64,000 nucleotides of DNA from JAIRMO01 sp046533115 (GCF_046533115.1 NZ_JAJQRC010000012.1:1-64000), one strand, 5' to 3'. Shown: positions 38,988-47,862, counted from the stretch's first letter. Notes: generated by a model not told the origin, from the letters alone. Numbers and translations: made by a program.

Positions 38988-39205
38988 GGGCCCTGCCCAT
39001 CCGCGCCGCCGCCCATATAATAGAGGAATTCCACCACCGCCCCTTCCCGCACCAGGGCGGTATCAAAATCGGCCCGGGGTACCAGTTCCTCGTTTAACTG
39101 TACGGTCACATAGAGGGGATCGCTTATCTTGAGTTCCTCCAGCATCCGGGAGACGCTGACTTCGCCGGATAATTCCGCGGGCTTTCCATTTGCCGTTATG
39201 ATCAC
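38981..39205 (-). CDS. ThiS/HcyS-like sulfur carrier with C-terminal tail
   Basis: A 74-residue ubiquitin-fold protein (MIITANGKPAELSGEVSVSR). It ends YYMGGGADGQGPC: the glycines at 65-67 are followed by seven residues, so it is a pro-form that must be trimmed before adenylation and thiocarboxylation. This fits HcyS or QbsE rather than ThiS, which ends in GG. The hairpin at 39235-39268 lies before it. Partners in the operon are the E1-like protein (40203) and the JAMM peptidase. Confidence 0.88.
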   Translation of the reverse strand: MIITANGKPAELSGEVSVSRMLEELKISDPLYVTVQLNEELVPRADFDTALVREGAVVEFLYYMGGGADGQGPC

Positions 39206-39234
39206 GGTTTACTCCTTGTCCGGTAATAATAGAG

Positions 39235-39268
39235 GCTTTCCCAAAACTAACCGAGTTTTGGGAAAAGC
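39235..39268 (-). terminator. intergenic hairpin between EamA and ThiS-like genes
   Basis: GCTTTCCCAAAAC pairs with GTTTTGGGAAAAGC around TAACCGA (one bulged base). No T-run follows on the minus strand, so it may slow or process the transcript rather than end it. Similar hairpins with an ACCGA-type loop are at 47720-47756 and 61358-61394. Confidence 0.45.
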
Positions 39269-39298
39269 TCAATACATATAAAAAACATAGGTATTCTA

Positions 39299-40189
39299 TT
39301 AATTTTTCGTGCCCTTTGCAAGCTTTGAATCGTATCCTGTCCCGGAGGAAGCATTATATTTCTGGCTCATCAGCACCGCGCCGATAATGATGATCCCCCC
39401 CAGCATGCTAAGAGGTGCCGGGACCTCCCCCGAAAAAATAAAAATCCAAACCGGATTCAGCAGCGGTTCCAATTGATCGATGAAAACCGCGTCGATAGCT
39501 CTGAGCCGTTTAATCGAATAGGCGTAGAGCAGGGATGCCACCCCAACCTGAACAATTCCCAAAAAGAGGATGGCCCCGGCGCTTGCCGGGGTAAATACCG
39601 GCGGATGGGTTATGATAAAGGGAAGGCCCAGGGCAAAGGGAATACAGTGGGATAAAAAAAGGCAGAACCCCGGGGAACCTTCCCGGTTCATCCGCAGAAA
39701 GACCATGGCCGCGCCGAAGCAAACCCCCGCGGCCAGGGCTATGGCGTCTCCCGCAAGGCTCCCGCCTTGTAAGCCGTTTACGAAGAACAACAGCAAGCCC
39801 GTGCCGACAAAGACCAGGGATACCCACTGCCTTTTCTCCGGCCGTTCCCTGATAAGGAACCACCCCAGAAAGGCCGCCCACACCGGGGCGCTGTGGTGGA
39901 GCAGGATGGCGTTTGCCGGGGAGGTAAGCTTGTTCGCCGTTACGTAGAGTATCTTGGTTCCGGCGGAACTGAAGGCGGCGGCCAGGAGCAGGATCAGACC
40001 GGGGACGCTCCGGGCGGGTTTGCCTGGAGCGGACCGCGGGACAGCGCCGGTGAACAGGCGTCCCCTCCGGACCAGGAGCATGAATACGGCGGCTATTCCA
40101 CTCCTCAAACCCGCGATAACCATGGGATGCCAGCCGATGAATTTGATAAAGAGCCCGCTGGTACTCCAGCAGAGTACGCAGAGCAGCAT
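39299..40189 (-). CDS. EamA/DMT-family transporter
   Basis: A 296-residue membrane protein with ten hydrophobic helices in two EamA repeats (LCWSTSGLFIKFIGWHPMVIAGLRSGIAAVFML, and later FIDQLEPLLNPVWIFIFSGEVP). Family members export amino acids or other metabolites. Set inside a sulfur-assimilation operon, export of cysteine or a related thiol, or uptake of a sulfur compound, is possible; the sequence does not decide. It starts 13 bases after the ThiF stop. Confidence 0.85.
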   Translation of the reverse strand: MLLCVLCWSTSGLFIKFIGWHPMVIAGLRSGIAAVFMLLVRRGRLFTGAVPRSAPGKPARSVPGLILLLAAAFSSAGTKILYVTANKLTSPANAILLHHSAPVWAAFLGWFLIRERPEKRQWVSLVFVGTGLLLFFVNGLQGGSLAGDAIALAAGVCFGAAMVFLRMNREGSPGFCLFLSHCIPFALGLPFIITHPPVFTPASAGAILFLGIVQVGVASLLYAYSIKRLRAIDAVFIDQLEPLLNPVWIFIFSGEVPAPLSMLGGIIIIGAVLMSQKYNASSGTGYDSKLAKGTKN

Positions 40190-40202
40190 GGTGATCCTGC
40201 CG

Positions 40203-41027
40203 TTAATGGTTGTGATACTCCTTCAAGTCGCAGACCGCCTGCTCATAATCAATCAGGGTAGTTATGGTAGGCCCTTCCCCGCAGACCGGGCAGTCCGGAT
40301 TAGGGGCGAGCTTTACCTTACGGAATTCCATGGTCAGGGCGTTGTAGGTAAGGAGGTATCCGTTCAGGGATCCTTCCATCCCCAGCAGGAACTTCAACGC
40401 CTCCGTAGCCTGGAGGGTCCCGATGACTCCGCCCATAACTCCCAGTACCCCGGCCTGCCGGCAGGTGGGAACCGCGTCCGGCGGCGGCGGTTCCCGGAAA
40501 ACGCAGCGGTAACAGGGACCCTTGCCGGGAATATAGGTCATAAGCTGGCCCTGGAAACGGATAATCCCCGCGTGGGAAAAAGATTTCCCCAGCATGACAC
40601 AGGCGTCGTTGATCAGAAATTTGATAGGGAAATTATCTGTTCCGTCGATGATAAAGTCATAGTCTTTATCCTTAATAATATCCGTTATATTGGAGGCGTT
40701 GATCCATTCGCGGTAAACCGCCACCACCGGATCCGGATTCATGGCCTCCATGGTTTCCCGGGCGGACTCGACCTTGGGTTTTCCTAGATCCGCGGTGGTA
40801 TGGATGATCTGCCGCTGCAGATTGGAAAGCTCCACGTTATCGGCGTCGGCGATACCGATGGTCCCCACCCCGGCGGCGGCCAGATACATCGCGGCGGGCG
40901 CTCCCAGGCCCCCGGCGCCGATGATCAGGACCTTGCCTGCCATGATCCGTTTCTGGCCCTTGACCCCCACTTCCTTAAGGATGATATGCCGGGAATAGCG
41001 TTCCAGCTGTTCGTCGGTAAAGGCCAT
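40203..41027 (-). CDS. ThiF/MoeB/HcyF-type E1-like adenylyltransferase
   Basis: A 274-residue E1-like enzyme. The ATP loop GAGGLG is at 37-42, DADNVELSNLQRQ follows, the substrate loop is DGTDNFPIKFLIND and zinc is held by CYRC and CPVC. It adenylates the C-terminal glycine of a sulfur carrier so that sulfide or a persulfide can form a thiocarboxylate. There is no rhodanese domain (as in MoeZ), so sulfur must come from elsewhere, such as the sulfite reductase or the TusA-like protein. Its start overlaps the TusA-like stop by one base. Confidence 0.92.
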   Translation of the reverse strand: MAFTDEQLERYSRHIILKEVGVKGQKRIMAGKVLIIGAGGLGAPAAMYLAAAGVGTIGIADADNVELSNLQRQIIHTTADLGKPKVESARETMEAMNPDPVVAVYREWINASNITDIIKDKDYDFIIDGTDNFPIKFLINDACVMLGKSFSHAGIIRFQGQLMTYIPGKGPCYRCVFREPPPPDAVPTCRQAGVLGVMGGVIGTLQATEALKFLLGMEGSLNGYLLTYNALTMEFRKVKLAPNPDCPVCGEGPTITTLIDYEQAVCDLKEYHNH

Positions 41028-41290
41028 CAGGATAAGCCGCCCTTAACGACCCGGAGCAGATAGGCGCCGTCTTCGGCCTTATTAACGCTGATCACCCGGT
41101 GGCCTTCGTCTTTAAGGCTCCGGGGTACGTTTTGAATGGGCTCGCCATCGTTGAGCCGCACTTCCAATATCTGGCCGTCATCCAGTTCCTCCAGGGCAAC
41201 CTTGGTTTTAACAAAGGTAACGGGGCATACCACGGTGGTAATATCCACCCTGGCGTCCGGTTCCTGTTCACCGGTTTGATCCTGTATCAT
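41027..41290 (-). CDS. TusA-family sulfur carrier
   Basis: An 87-residue protein with the TusA/SirA fold (ITTVVCPVTFVKTKVALEEL). Cys22 is in place, but the usual CPxP is CPVT, without the second Pro, a variant seen in TusA paralogues outside tRNA thiolation. It probably carries sulfur or helps the sulfite reductase. Its stop overlaps the ThiF start and its own start overlaps the reductase stop by four bases, so the three are tightly coupled. Confidence 0.85.
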   Translation of the reverse strand: MIQDQTGEQEPDARVDITTVVCPVTFVKTKVALEELDDGQILEVRLNDGEPIQNVPRSLKDEGHRVISVNKAEDGAYLLRVVKGGLS

Positions 41291-42150
41291 ACCGCTTCCT
41301 CCAATTCCTTTTTCAGCCCCTCTATCCCAAGCCGGGTGAGGGTCTTGCCCAGCCGTTCCCCGGGCTTGGCGTGATCCCGGTAAAACTTGATCACCGCGTC
41401 CGCAGCCTTAAAGACCTGGGCCTTGTCGAAGATCAGCGGCAGGAGGTGAAGCCCTTCCTTAATATCATTACCGAACATACCGCCAAAGGAGAGAAGATAC
41501 CCCTTCTTTCCCTTCCATGCGTCGGTGGGACAGCCCTTTACGCACTTGCCGCAGTATACGCAGTCTTTTTTACCGAATGAGAGGTCCCGGTTTTCCTTGT
41601 CCACCACGATAACCTTTACCGGGCAGGCCGCTTCGCAGAGTCCGCAAAAGGTACAGGCCGTTTTATCCCATTCGGGGAAGATTCCTCCCTTGATTCCCAG
41701 GTCGTTTTCCTCCGCCTTAAGGCAGTTGTTCCTGCAGCCGGTAATGCCTATCTTGAATTTATGGGGCAGTTCCTGCCCAAAGTACCGCTCGTCCAGCTCC
41801 TCCGCCAGGCCGGAGGTTTCAATTATCCCGCTGGGACAGACCCCGGAACCCTGGCAGGCGGTTATGGTCCGTACCCGGGGACCGCAGACCCCTATATTTA
41901 CGCCTCCCCCGGTCAGCTCCTTTTTTACCCGGTCAATATCCTCCAGGGCGATGAAGGGGATCTCCACCCCCTGTCGGGAAGTCAGGTGGATGTAGCCTTT
42001 GCCGTATTTCTCCGCCACCTCCCCGATTTTCCGGACCTGGGCGGCGGTAAGCTGCCCCCCGATGACTTTAAGCCGCATAGAGAAACGATTCTTTTGAATT
42101 TGACGCATAAAGCCGCCTTTTTTAAGGGCCGCATAGTCAATATCAGACAT
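41287..42150 (-). CDS. siroheme sulfite reductase with ferredoxin domain
   Basis: A 287-residue reductase. An N-terminal ferredoxin-like half domain (IQKNRFSMRLKVIGGQLTAAQV) is followed by the siroheme/4Fe-4S site: CQGSGVC near 109 and TGCRNNCLKAEENDLG. A two-cluster ferredoxin insert follows (CTFCGLCEAACP and CVYCGKCVKGCP). The build matches AsrC/Fsr-like small assimilatory reductases rather than CysI. It turns sulfite into sulfide with six electrons from ferredoxin. It is the first gene of the operon with a strong promoter at 42207-42235. Confidence 0.9.
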   Translation of the reverse strand: MSDIDYAALKKGGFMRQIQKNRFSMRLKVIGGQLTAAQVRKIGEVAEKYGKGYIHLTSRQGVEIPFIALEDIDRVKKELTGGGVNIGVCGPRVRTITACQGSGVCPSGIIETSGLAEELDERYFGQELPHKFKIGITGCRNNCLKAEENDLGIKGGIFPEWDKTACTFCGLCEAACPVKVIVVDKENRDLSFGKKDCVYCGKCVKGCPTDAWKGKKGYLLSFGGMFGNDIKEGLHLLPLIFDKAQVFKAADAVIKFYRDHAKPGERLGKTLTRLGIEGLKKELEEAV

Positions 42151-42206
42151 AAGCTGAACTCCACAAAGTTATATTTTTACGGATTAATAATACTAATTCG
42201 CTAGGG

Positions 42207-42235
42207 ATTATAGTGTATTTTTTAGTTAAGTGCAA
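42207..42235 (-). promoter_or_regulatory. promoter of the sulfite-reduction/siroheme operon
   Basis: On the minus strand, TTGCAC (42235-42230), 17 bases, TATAAT (42212-42207). Transcription would start near 42200, about 50 bases before the reductase ATG, which follows GTGGAG. Confidence 0.7.
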
Positions 42236-42281
42236 GACCCCGGGGCGTTTTTCTGAAACTGGTACGTTTTTCCCGGCTATT

Positions 42282-43598
42282 TTAAGGTAAAGCCGGTTCG
42301 GGCACGGTGACACAGCCGTCGGGCAATATCAGGACCTTGGGGCAGGGGATACCCCGGTCCCCGGCGGCTTTGAAAGCCCTTGCCAGGGCTTCCTGGGGGG
42401 AACAGGCCTTTTCGATAAACAGGGCCTTGAGCTGTTCCGCGGAAAGCTCCGCCACAGCCCTGATCGTTGCCCGGCCCGAAACCGCGGCCATTTTTGCGGC
42501 CTTATGATACCCCAGCTGGTACCCCGCCCGGATCCGTTCCAGGGCGTCCTCGGGACTTGCGGCCTGAGCCATAAGGCGGGCGTAGGCTTCGTCCCCAATA
42601 CCGTCCCGGCAGGAAGAAACCAGGATCAGGGTCCCCCCGTCCTTGAGGGCTAAGGCCCCGTTGTCAATGGCCTTTTGGGATTGGTAGAGGTCGATATCCA
42701 TGGGGAATTTGGCCACCGAAACCACAATATCCGCCTTGGTGGGGATGGAAACGCAGAAAATCTTTCGGGCGACCTCCACGGCGGCATAAAAAGAAGCCAA
42801 AAGGTCCCCGGCGGTGGCGGCGGCCACCTGTTGATCCTTGTTCAGAACGGTCATAAAGGAAAATATGGGGGCCGTTATCAGGGGGAGGGCGTCCATCATG
42901 TCCTCGTGGACCGGGTTTCCCTCCAGGGCCAGGGACCGGGACGAGGGGGACAGGGCCTGTTTATGGTTGGCCTCTATAGTGCGGAAGGCCGCGATCCCCG
43001 GCAGAAAGGCCTTGCGTCCCCCGGTAAAGCCCCCAAAGTAGTGGGGCTCCACGCTCCCGGTAGCGATGATCCGGTCCGCCTCAAAAAGCCGCTTGTTGAG
43101 CAGTATCGGGGTGCCGTTCCGGGTACGGCCCAGGTCGGCCATGTCCTCATCTTTCCGGGCGTCGTGGTGGACCGCCCGGACGCGGAGTTTATCGTAGAAG
43201 GTCCCCAGGATCTGGTGATATTCCTCTTCGGTGGGCTTACGGTGGGCGCCGGTGGCCACCAGGAGGGTAAGATCCTCCGTCTTGATCCCCCCCTGCTCCA
43301 GGGCCGGAATAAGGGCCCTGAGGATGGCCTCCGTGGGGGTGGGCCTGGTGGCGTCGTTGATGATAATCAAAATCCGGCGCCCCCCCCGGAGAAATTCGGT
43401 CAGGCTTTGTCCGCTCCGTTTTTCCGCAGCGAGAAAGGGCCCATCAACAAGGCTGTAGGGCCGCGCCAGGGCTTCCCCAAGGATCTCCGCCGGGCTCCCG
43501 GCCGTCCTAAAATCATTGGGTTCCGCCACCCCCAGGAGGTTTTCATCGGATACTTCCAGGGGAAACTGTCTGTCCAGATAGGGTATCGATAATTTCAT
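42282..43598 (-). CDS. larA: LarA-family nickel-pincer racemase
   Basis: A 438-residue LarA-like protein. The residues that bind the nickel-pincer nucleotide and act in catalysis are present: NDATRPTPT near 81-89, GAHRKPTEEE with His119, SVEPHYFGGFTGGRKAFLPG with His186 and Lys196, and NHKQAL with His212. It racemises lactate or another 2-hydroxy acid. The larBCE genes for the cofactor are not in the window. It lies after malic enzyme on the same strand with a 99-base gap and may be a separate unit. Confidence 0.88.
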   Translation of the reverse strand: MKLSIPYLDRQFPLEVSDENLLGVAEPNDFRTAGSPAEILGEALARPYSLVDGPFLAAEKRSGQSLTEFLRGGRRILIIINDATRPTPTEAILRALIPALEQGGIKTEDLTLLVATGAHRKPTEEEYHQILGTFYDKLRVRAVHHDARKDEDMADLGRTRNGTPILLNKRLFEADRIIATGSVEPHYFGGFTGGRKAFLPGIAAFRTIEANHKQALSPSSRSLALEGNPVHEDMMDALPLITAPIFSFMTVLNKDQQVAAATAGDLLASFYAAVEVARKIFCVSIPTKADIVVSVAKFPMDIDLYQSQKAIDNGALALKDGGTLILVSSCRDGIGDEAYARLMAQAASPEDALERIRAGYQLGYHKAAKMAAVSGRATIRAVAELSAEQLKALFIEKACSPQEALARAFKAAGDRGIPCPKVLILPDGCVTVPEPALP

Positions 43599-43697
43599 AA
43601 ACTTACATATTTAAAATTCAGGTACTTTTTCAAGGTTCATTCCAAACCCGCCCGGAATCCGGCGCCAAGCATTTTGCCTGACACCGGGAGGGTCCCG

Positions 43698-45158
43698 CTA
43701 TTTTACCGCATCAATGGCCTTTTGCAGGGCCGTTTCCAGCAGCTGCGGAGGCGGATCTTTGATATGACCCAGCTTTTTCATGTCCTCCACCACGGCCCGG
43801 GCAGCGGCAATATCCGCCTTGGCCCGGTGATAGACCTCCTCCCAGGAGAGGGTCACCCGGGCGACCCCTTCCTTGATGGCCTGGATCGCCACATCCGCCG
43901 CTTCCTGGACGAAAACCTCGGCTTCCTCCATGGTGGCGATAATGTTATCCGGCTGTATCCCCCGCTTTTCGGAGAATTCCGCGATGGAGTGGGCGCAGCG
44001 GATGGCCATGCCGTCGGTGATCTTCCGGGCCCGGACCAGGAGGGCCCCCTTGAGGATGCCGGGGAAGCAGACCGAGTTATTGACCTGGTTGGGAAAATCC
44101 CCCCGGCCGGTGGCCACGATAAAGGCCCCCGCTTCCTTGGCGGCATAGGGCCAGATCTCCGGTACCGGGTTGGCGCAGACAAAAACAATGGACTTTTCCG
44201 CCATGGAACGGATCCACTCCCGTTTTACCGTATCCGGGCCCGGGGTGGATAGGGCGATGAGTACATCCGCCCCCTTGAGGGCTTCCGCGATGGACGGCGC
44301 CCTGCCGGGGTTGGTCCGCTCGCAGAGTTCCCACTTGCGGTAGTTCCGTTTATCCCCCTTGATATCGTCCCGGCCCGCATGGAGGCTCCCCTTGGAATCA
44401 AAGACCACCATCTTGGCGGGATCCCCCCCGTCGGCAAGGATCAGCCGGGCGATGGTGGTATTGGAGGCCCCCGCCCCGAGGAGGACGATCCGGGCATCCC
44501 CGAGTTTTTTCCCCGCCAGTTTGAGGGCATTGATGAGCCCCGCCAAGGTAACGCAGGCCGTCCCCTGGGCGTCGTCGTGCCAAACCGGGATATCGCAGGC
44601 TTCCCGGAGCTCGTCCAGGACCTTAAAACAGTTGGGCTGGCTGATATCTTCCAGGTTTATGGCCCCAAAGGAAGGCTGGACCATCTTGACAAAATCAATG
44701 ATCTTATCGGGGTTGCTTTTTCCGTCGGGTCCCTTGGAATCCACACAGAGGGCCACCGCATCCACCCCCCCCAGATACTTCATGATCATGGCTTTACCTT
44801 CCATGACTCCCAGCCCCCCCGGGGGGGTACAGTCCCCGTCTCCCAGGACCCGGGTAGAGTCGGAGACCACCGCCACCAGGTTTCCCCGGTTGGAGAGGGC
44901 AAAGGAGGCGTCGTTATCGTCCCGGATAGTGGTGGATATCTGGGAAACGCCCGGAGTGTACCAGACGTTGAACCAGGCAAGGCCGTAGATACCGCACTTG
45001 GGCAGGGTCTGCATTTTGCCGCCATAGAACCGGTGGGCCTCGGCGGAGAGATTTTTGAGAAATAGGGTTTTTGCCCGGGCCTTTTGGTCCTCGGTAAAAT
45101 TACCGGGGAACAGGGCATCGAGATTTTTTAACGAGGGATCAATTTTCATTTTTTCCAT
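43698..45158 (-). CDS. malic enzyme
   Basis: A 486-residue NAD(P)-dependent malate dehydrogenase (decarboxylating). Conserved parts are KCGIYGLAWFNVWYTPGVS, SDSTRVLGDGDCTPPGGLGVMEGK, INLEDISQPNCFKVL, VWHDDAQGTACVTLAGL and the Rossmann loop IVLLGAGASNTTIARL. It converts malate to pyruvate and CO2. The C-terminal helical extension (residues about 430-486) is longer than in short bacterial enzymes. Start is Met at 45158 or 45149. It overlaps the GAPDH stop by 13 bases and so is co-transcribed with it. Confidence 0.9.
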   Translation of the reverse strand: MEKMKIDPSLKNLDALFPGNFTEDQKARAKTLFLKNLSAEAHRFYGGKMQTLPKCGIYGLAWFNVWYTPGVSQISTTIRDDNDASFALSNRGNLVAVVSDSTRVLGDGDCTPPGGLGVMEGKAMIMKYLGGVDAVALCVDSKGPDGKSNPDKIIDFVKMVQPSFGAINLEDISQPNCFKVLDELREACDIPVWHDDAQGTACVTLAGLINALKLAGKKLGDARIVLLGAGASNTTIARLILADGGDPAKMVVFDSKGSLHAGRDDIKGDKRNYRKWELCERTNPGRAPSIAEALKGADVLIALSTPGPDTVKREWIRSMAEKSIVFVCANPVPEIWPYAAKEAGAFIVATGRGDFPNQVNNSVCFPGILKGALLVRARKITDGMAIRCAHSIAEFSEKRGIQPDNIIATMEEAEVFVQEAADVAIQAIKEGVARVTLSWEEVYHRAKADIAAARAVVEDMKKLGHIKDPPPQLLETALQKAIDAVK

Positions 45159-46177
45159 TTTCCTAGACCTAAATATTTATTTGTTTCCGCGGTAGCCGAA
45201 GCAGAATCAGACTGCATCTTCAGCGCCGCCCGGATACCGTCCATGGTTTCCGGAATAGTAACCGATTCCTGGGGGATATTAATGGCGTACATGATATTAT
45301 CCCCGCTTTCCACGATACTGTCCTCCCAGAGGCCAATCTCGTACATATCCCCCCGGGGATTCCCCAGATCCCGGGCATACCGGAAAAAGGAGGCGTTCCC
45401 CAGAAAACCGTCTTCCAGGGAAACCACCCGGATCCGGTCGTGGTTCTTAAAGGCTTCCCGGGCCATTTCCCGGGTGATCTTTTTGCCCCCCCTGCCATGG
45501 GCCAGTACCGTAATGATGTGGCCGTGGGTAACCGGGGTATGCACCAGAATACCGGTAGCCTCCACATGGGGCATGATGGTCATCAGGTCCAGGGCCTGGT
45601 GTGAGGGGGCTTTTTCCAGCTGCAGGGCATTGGTCAGCCCCCGGTGGTAGTCCCCGGGATCCGCGACCCGGCGGATGATGGTGATCGCCACCCGGTCAAC
45701 GCCGTATTTCCGGTCCAGACAATCCACCGAACGGATAAGCCCGGTGGTGTTACAACTGGTCAGTTTAAGATAATTAACCCCCAGGCCCTTTTCGTAGTTG
45801 GCATACCCGTGGAAAAACACATCCGCCACGGAATTTTTTTCTCCCCCCTGGAAGATGGCCTTAACCCCGGCTTTTTCATAGAGCTCCTTGTTTTTGGCAC
45901 CCACCCCGCCGGGGGAAGAATCCAGCATGATATCCACCTTACCGATAAGATCCGCAAAACTGCCCTGATAGGGGATCCCCAGGGCGTCAAATTTTGACTT
46001 GTCCGCGCCGTCCACCAGGTACAGCTTATAGGGCATCCCTTTTTCCTTCAGGGCCCGGATCGAAAGGGTAGGGGCGAGGTCCGCAATCCCCACCAGTTCC
46101 ATATCTTTCTGCAAAAACACCCCGTCCGCCAAGCGCTGCCCGATTACTCCGTAACCTGCTACACCGACTTTTACCAT
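45146..46177 (-). CDS. archaeal-type (type II) glyceraldehyde-3-phosphate dehydrogenase
   Basis: A 343-residue enzyme of the archaeal GAPDH family: VKVGVAGYGVIGQRLADGV at the N-terminus, SSPGGVGAKNKELYEKAGVKAIFQGGEK, catalytic Cys142 in TSCNTTGLIR and PHVEATGILVHTPVTHGH. Bacteria normally use the unrelated-looking class I enzyme (SCTTNC). I chose ATG 46177 as it follows GGAG and starts the Rossmann strand; an ATG at 46201 is poorer. It sits between malic enzyme and an archaeal-type PGK, so the pair gives an archaeal-style triose-phosphate stage. Confidence 0.9.
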   Translation of the reverse strand: MVKVGVAGYGVIGQRLADGVFLQKDMELVGIADLAPTLSIRALKEKGMPYKLYLVDGADKSKFDALGIPYQGSFADLIGKVDIMLDSSPGGVGAKNKELYEKAGVKAIFQGGEKNSVADVFFHGYANYEKGLGVNYLKLTSCNTTGLIRSVDCLDRKYGVDRVAITIIRRVADPGDYHRGLTNALQLEKAPSHQALDLMTIMPHVEATGILVHTPVTHGHIITVLAHGRGGKKITREMAREAFKNHDRIRVVSLEDGFLGNASFFRYARDLGNPRGDMYEIGLWEDSIVESGDNIMYAINIPQESVTIPETMDGIRAALKMQSDSASATAETNKYLGLGKWKK

Positions 46178-46396
46178 AATTATGTTACTCCTTACCATCA
46201 AAATATATTATCATCACCGTTATTGTTCGGGAATCTTCGTTTCCGAATAAATTCCATGATAAAACCGCAATTACCAAACTCCTTCGCGACCCAAGGGGGT
46301 TCTCTAACAAGTCTACTATATTAAATGAGGATCGTCATCCTCGAAAAAGCTTTTTTATGGGAGTCTTTTTCAAAATTCGGCGGCTTTGAACGCGGC

Positions 46397-47656
46397 TCAA
46401 TTTTGCAGCCGCCGCAGGGTTGAACCAAACCGGAGGGCTTTGACCACTGGCAGTTCTTCCCCGGTAAGGAAACGGATCAGGGCCCCCCCGCCGGTACAGA
46501 GGTAGTTGATCGCCTGGGTCTTGCCATACTTCTTGGTGGCGCTGATACTGTCCCCCCCGCCGATCACCGTATAGGCCGCCGTATCCCCCAAGGCGTCCCA
46601 CACCATCCGGGTCCCCTGTTCCGTGGGCGCCTCCTCGAAGACCCCCATGGGACCATTGACAAAGACCGTCCTGGCCGACCGGATCCGTTCCTGGTAACGG
46701 GCCGCGGTTTTAGTCCCGATATCCAGGATGAGGGCCTCCTTCGGGATCTGCCCCAGGGGGTATTCCACCCGCCGGCCGTCCCGGACCACGGCAAAATCTT
46801 CGGGCATCAGGATCCGGTCCCGGTATTTTGCGAGGAGCTCCCTGGCGGTTCCCACCAGGGATTCGTAGCCCTCCTTTCTGATGAAGTTCCGGGCCCCTTC
46901 CCCAATATCCGAATCCGCCGCCCAGAGGAGTACCTCTCCCACCAAGCCCCCGGCCAGGACCTGATCGGCGATACCGCCTCCCAAAACCGTACTCATCATA
47001 AGGAAGGCGTCGTTGATCTTCGCCCCCCCCAGAACAAAAACACAGGGCCGCTCGGGCTTTTCCATGAGGGCCGAAATGACGCAGAACTCCTCCTCAAAGA
47101 GACGGCCCATGGCGCTGGGGAGGAGCTGCTCAAATCCGCAGAGGCTGGGCTGATCCCGGTGGGCCGCGGCAAAGGCGTCGTTGACATAGAGGTCGGCCAG
47201 GGGGGCCAGTTTCCGCACCAGGAGGGTTTTGGCCTGCTCCTCATGGGAGAGGAGGAGTTTGGTTTCAAAGAGGGTCTGCTCCTCCGCCACGAAACGGACA
47301 TTATCTAAAAGCAGGATCTCCCCCGCCTTGAGAACCCGGATGGCTTCCCGGGCCGCGGGGCCGCAGACATCGTCGATAAAACGGACCTCTTTCCCCAACA
47401 GCCCGGACAATACCCGGGCGTGGGGTTCGGTGGTGTAGAAGTTTTTGTATTCGATATCGCTCCCCTGGTGGGCCAGGAGTACCAGTTTCGCCCCCTTTTC
47501 CGTGAGTTCCCTCAGGGTCGGGATACACGCCTCGATCCGGGTAGTATCCTTGAGGGTTCCTGTTTTTTTATCCACCGGCTGGTTTATATCGATCCGGCAA
47601 AGAACCGTCTTGTCCTTTACCTCCAGATCGTCCAGGGTGTTAATACCGAATCTCAT
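46397..47656 (-). CDS. pgk: phosphoglycerate kinase, archaeal-like
   Basis: A 419-residue kinase. The N-terminus KTVLCRIDINQPVDKKTGTLKDTTRI and the LLAHQGSD loop follow the archaeal pattern (DIN.P.d..TG..ddTRI, AHQ) rather than the bacterial DxNVP and HLGRP. The ATP half has VFVLGGAKINDAFL and IGGGDSISATKKYG. It makes ATP from 1,3-bisphosphoglycerate. Following the archaeal-type GAPDH by position, both are likely to have come in together. A 195-base gap with a GAGGATcgtcATCCTC hairpin separates them. Confidence 0.85.
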   Translation of the reverse strand: MRFGINTLDDLEVKDKTVLCRIDINQPVDKKTGTLKDTTRIEACIPTLRELTEKGAKLVLLAHQGSDIEYKNFYTTEPHARVLSGLLGKEVRFIDDVCGPAAREAIRVLKAGEILLLDNVRFVAEEQTLFETKLLLSHEEQAKTLLVRKLAPLADLYVNDAFAAAHRDQPSLCGFEQLLPSAMGRLFEEEFCVISALMEKPERPCVFVLGGAKINDAFLMMSTVLGGGIADQVLAGGLVGEVLLWAADSDIGEGARNFIRKEGYESLVGTARELLAKYRDRILMPEDFAVVRDGRRVEYPLGQIPKEALILDIGTKTAARYQERIRSARTVFVNGPMGVFEEAPTEQGTRMVWDALGDTAAYTVIGGGDSISATKKYGKTQAINYLCTGGGALIRFLTGEELPVVKALRFGSTLRRLQN

Positions 47657-47719
47657 AAGGTCTCCTTATCCCCGGTGAATTGAAAACCATCCCCGCCGGG
47701 CAAGACCGGGACGGCGGAT

Positions 47720-47792
47720 GGGCCTTTCCCGAAACCAATCGGGTTGGGAAAAGCCCGTGGAAGCGATTTTGTTGAACCGGTCTCAACAAAAT
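47720..47792. repeat. two intergenic hairpins between iolE and pgk
   Basis: GGGCCTTTCCC..GGGTTGGGAAAAGCCC at 47720-47756, and ATTTTGTTGA-accggtc-TCAACAAAAT at 47766-47792. They lie in the 206-base gap between iolE and pgk. Neither has a proper T-run. The first resembles the hairpin at 39235-39268. Together they may mark the end of the iol transcript. Confidence 0.45.
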
Positions 47793-47862
47793 TACAGATG
47801 TTTATCTACATTGGTCTTGTCGATGACTTCCCCTTCCATAAAAAATACCCGCTCCCGGGGTC

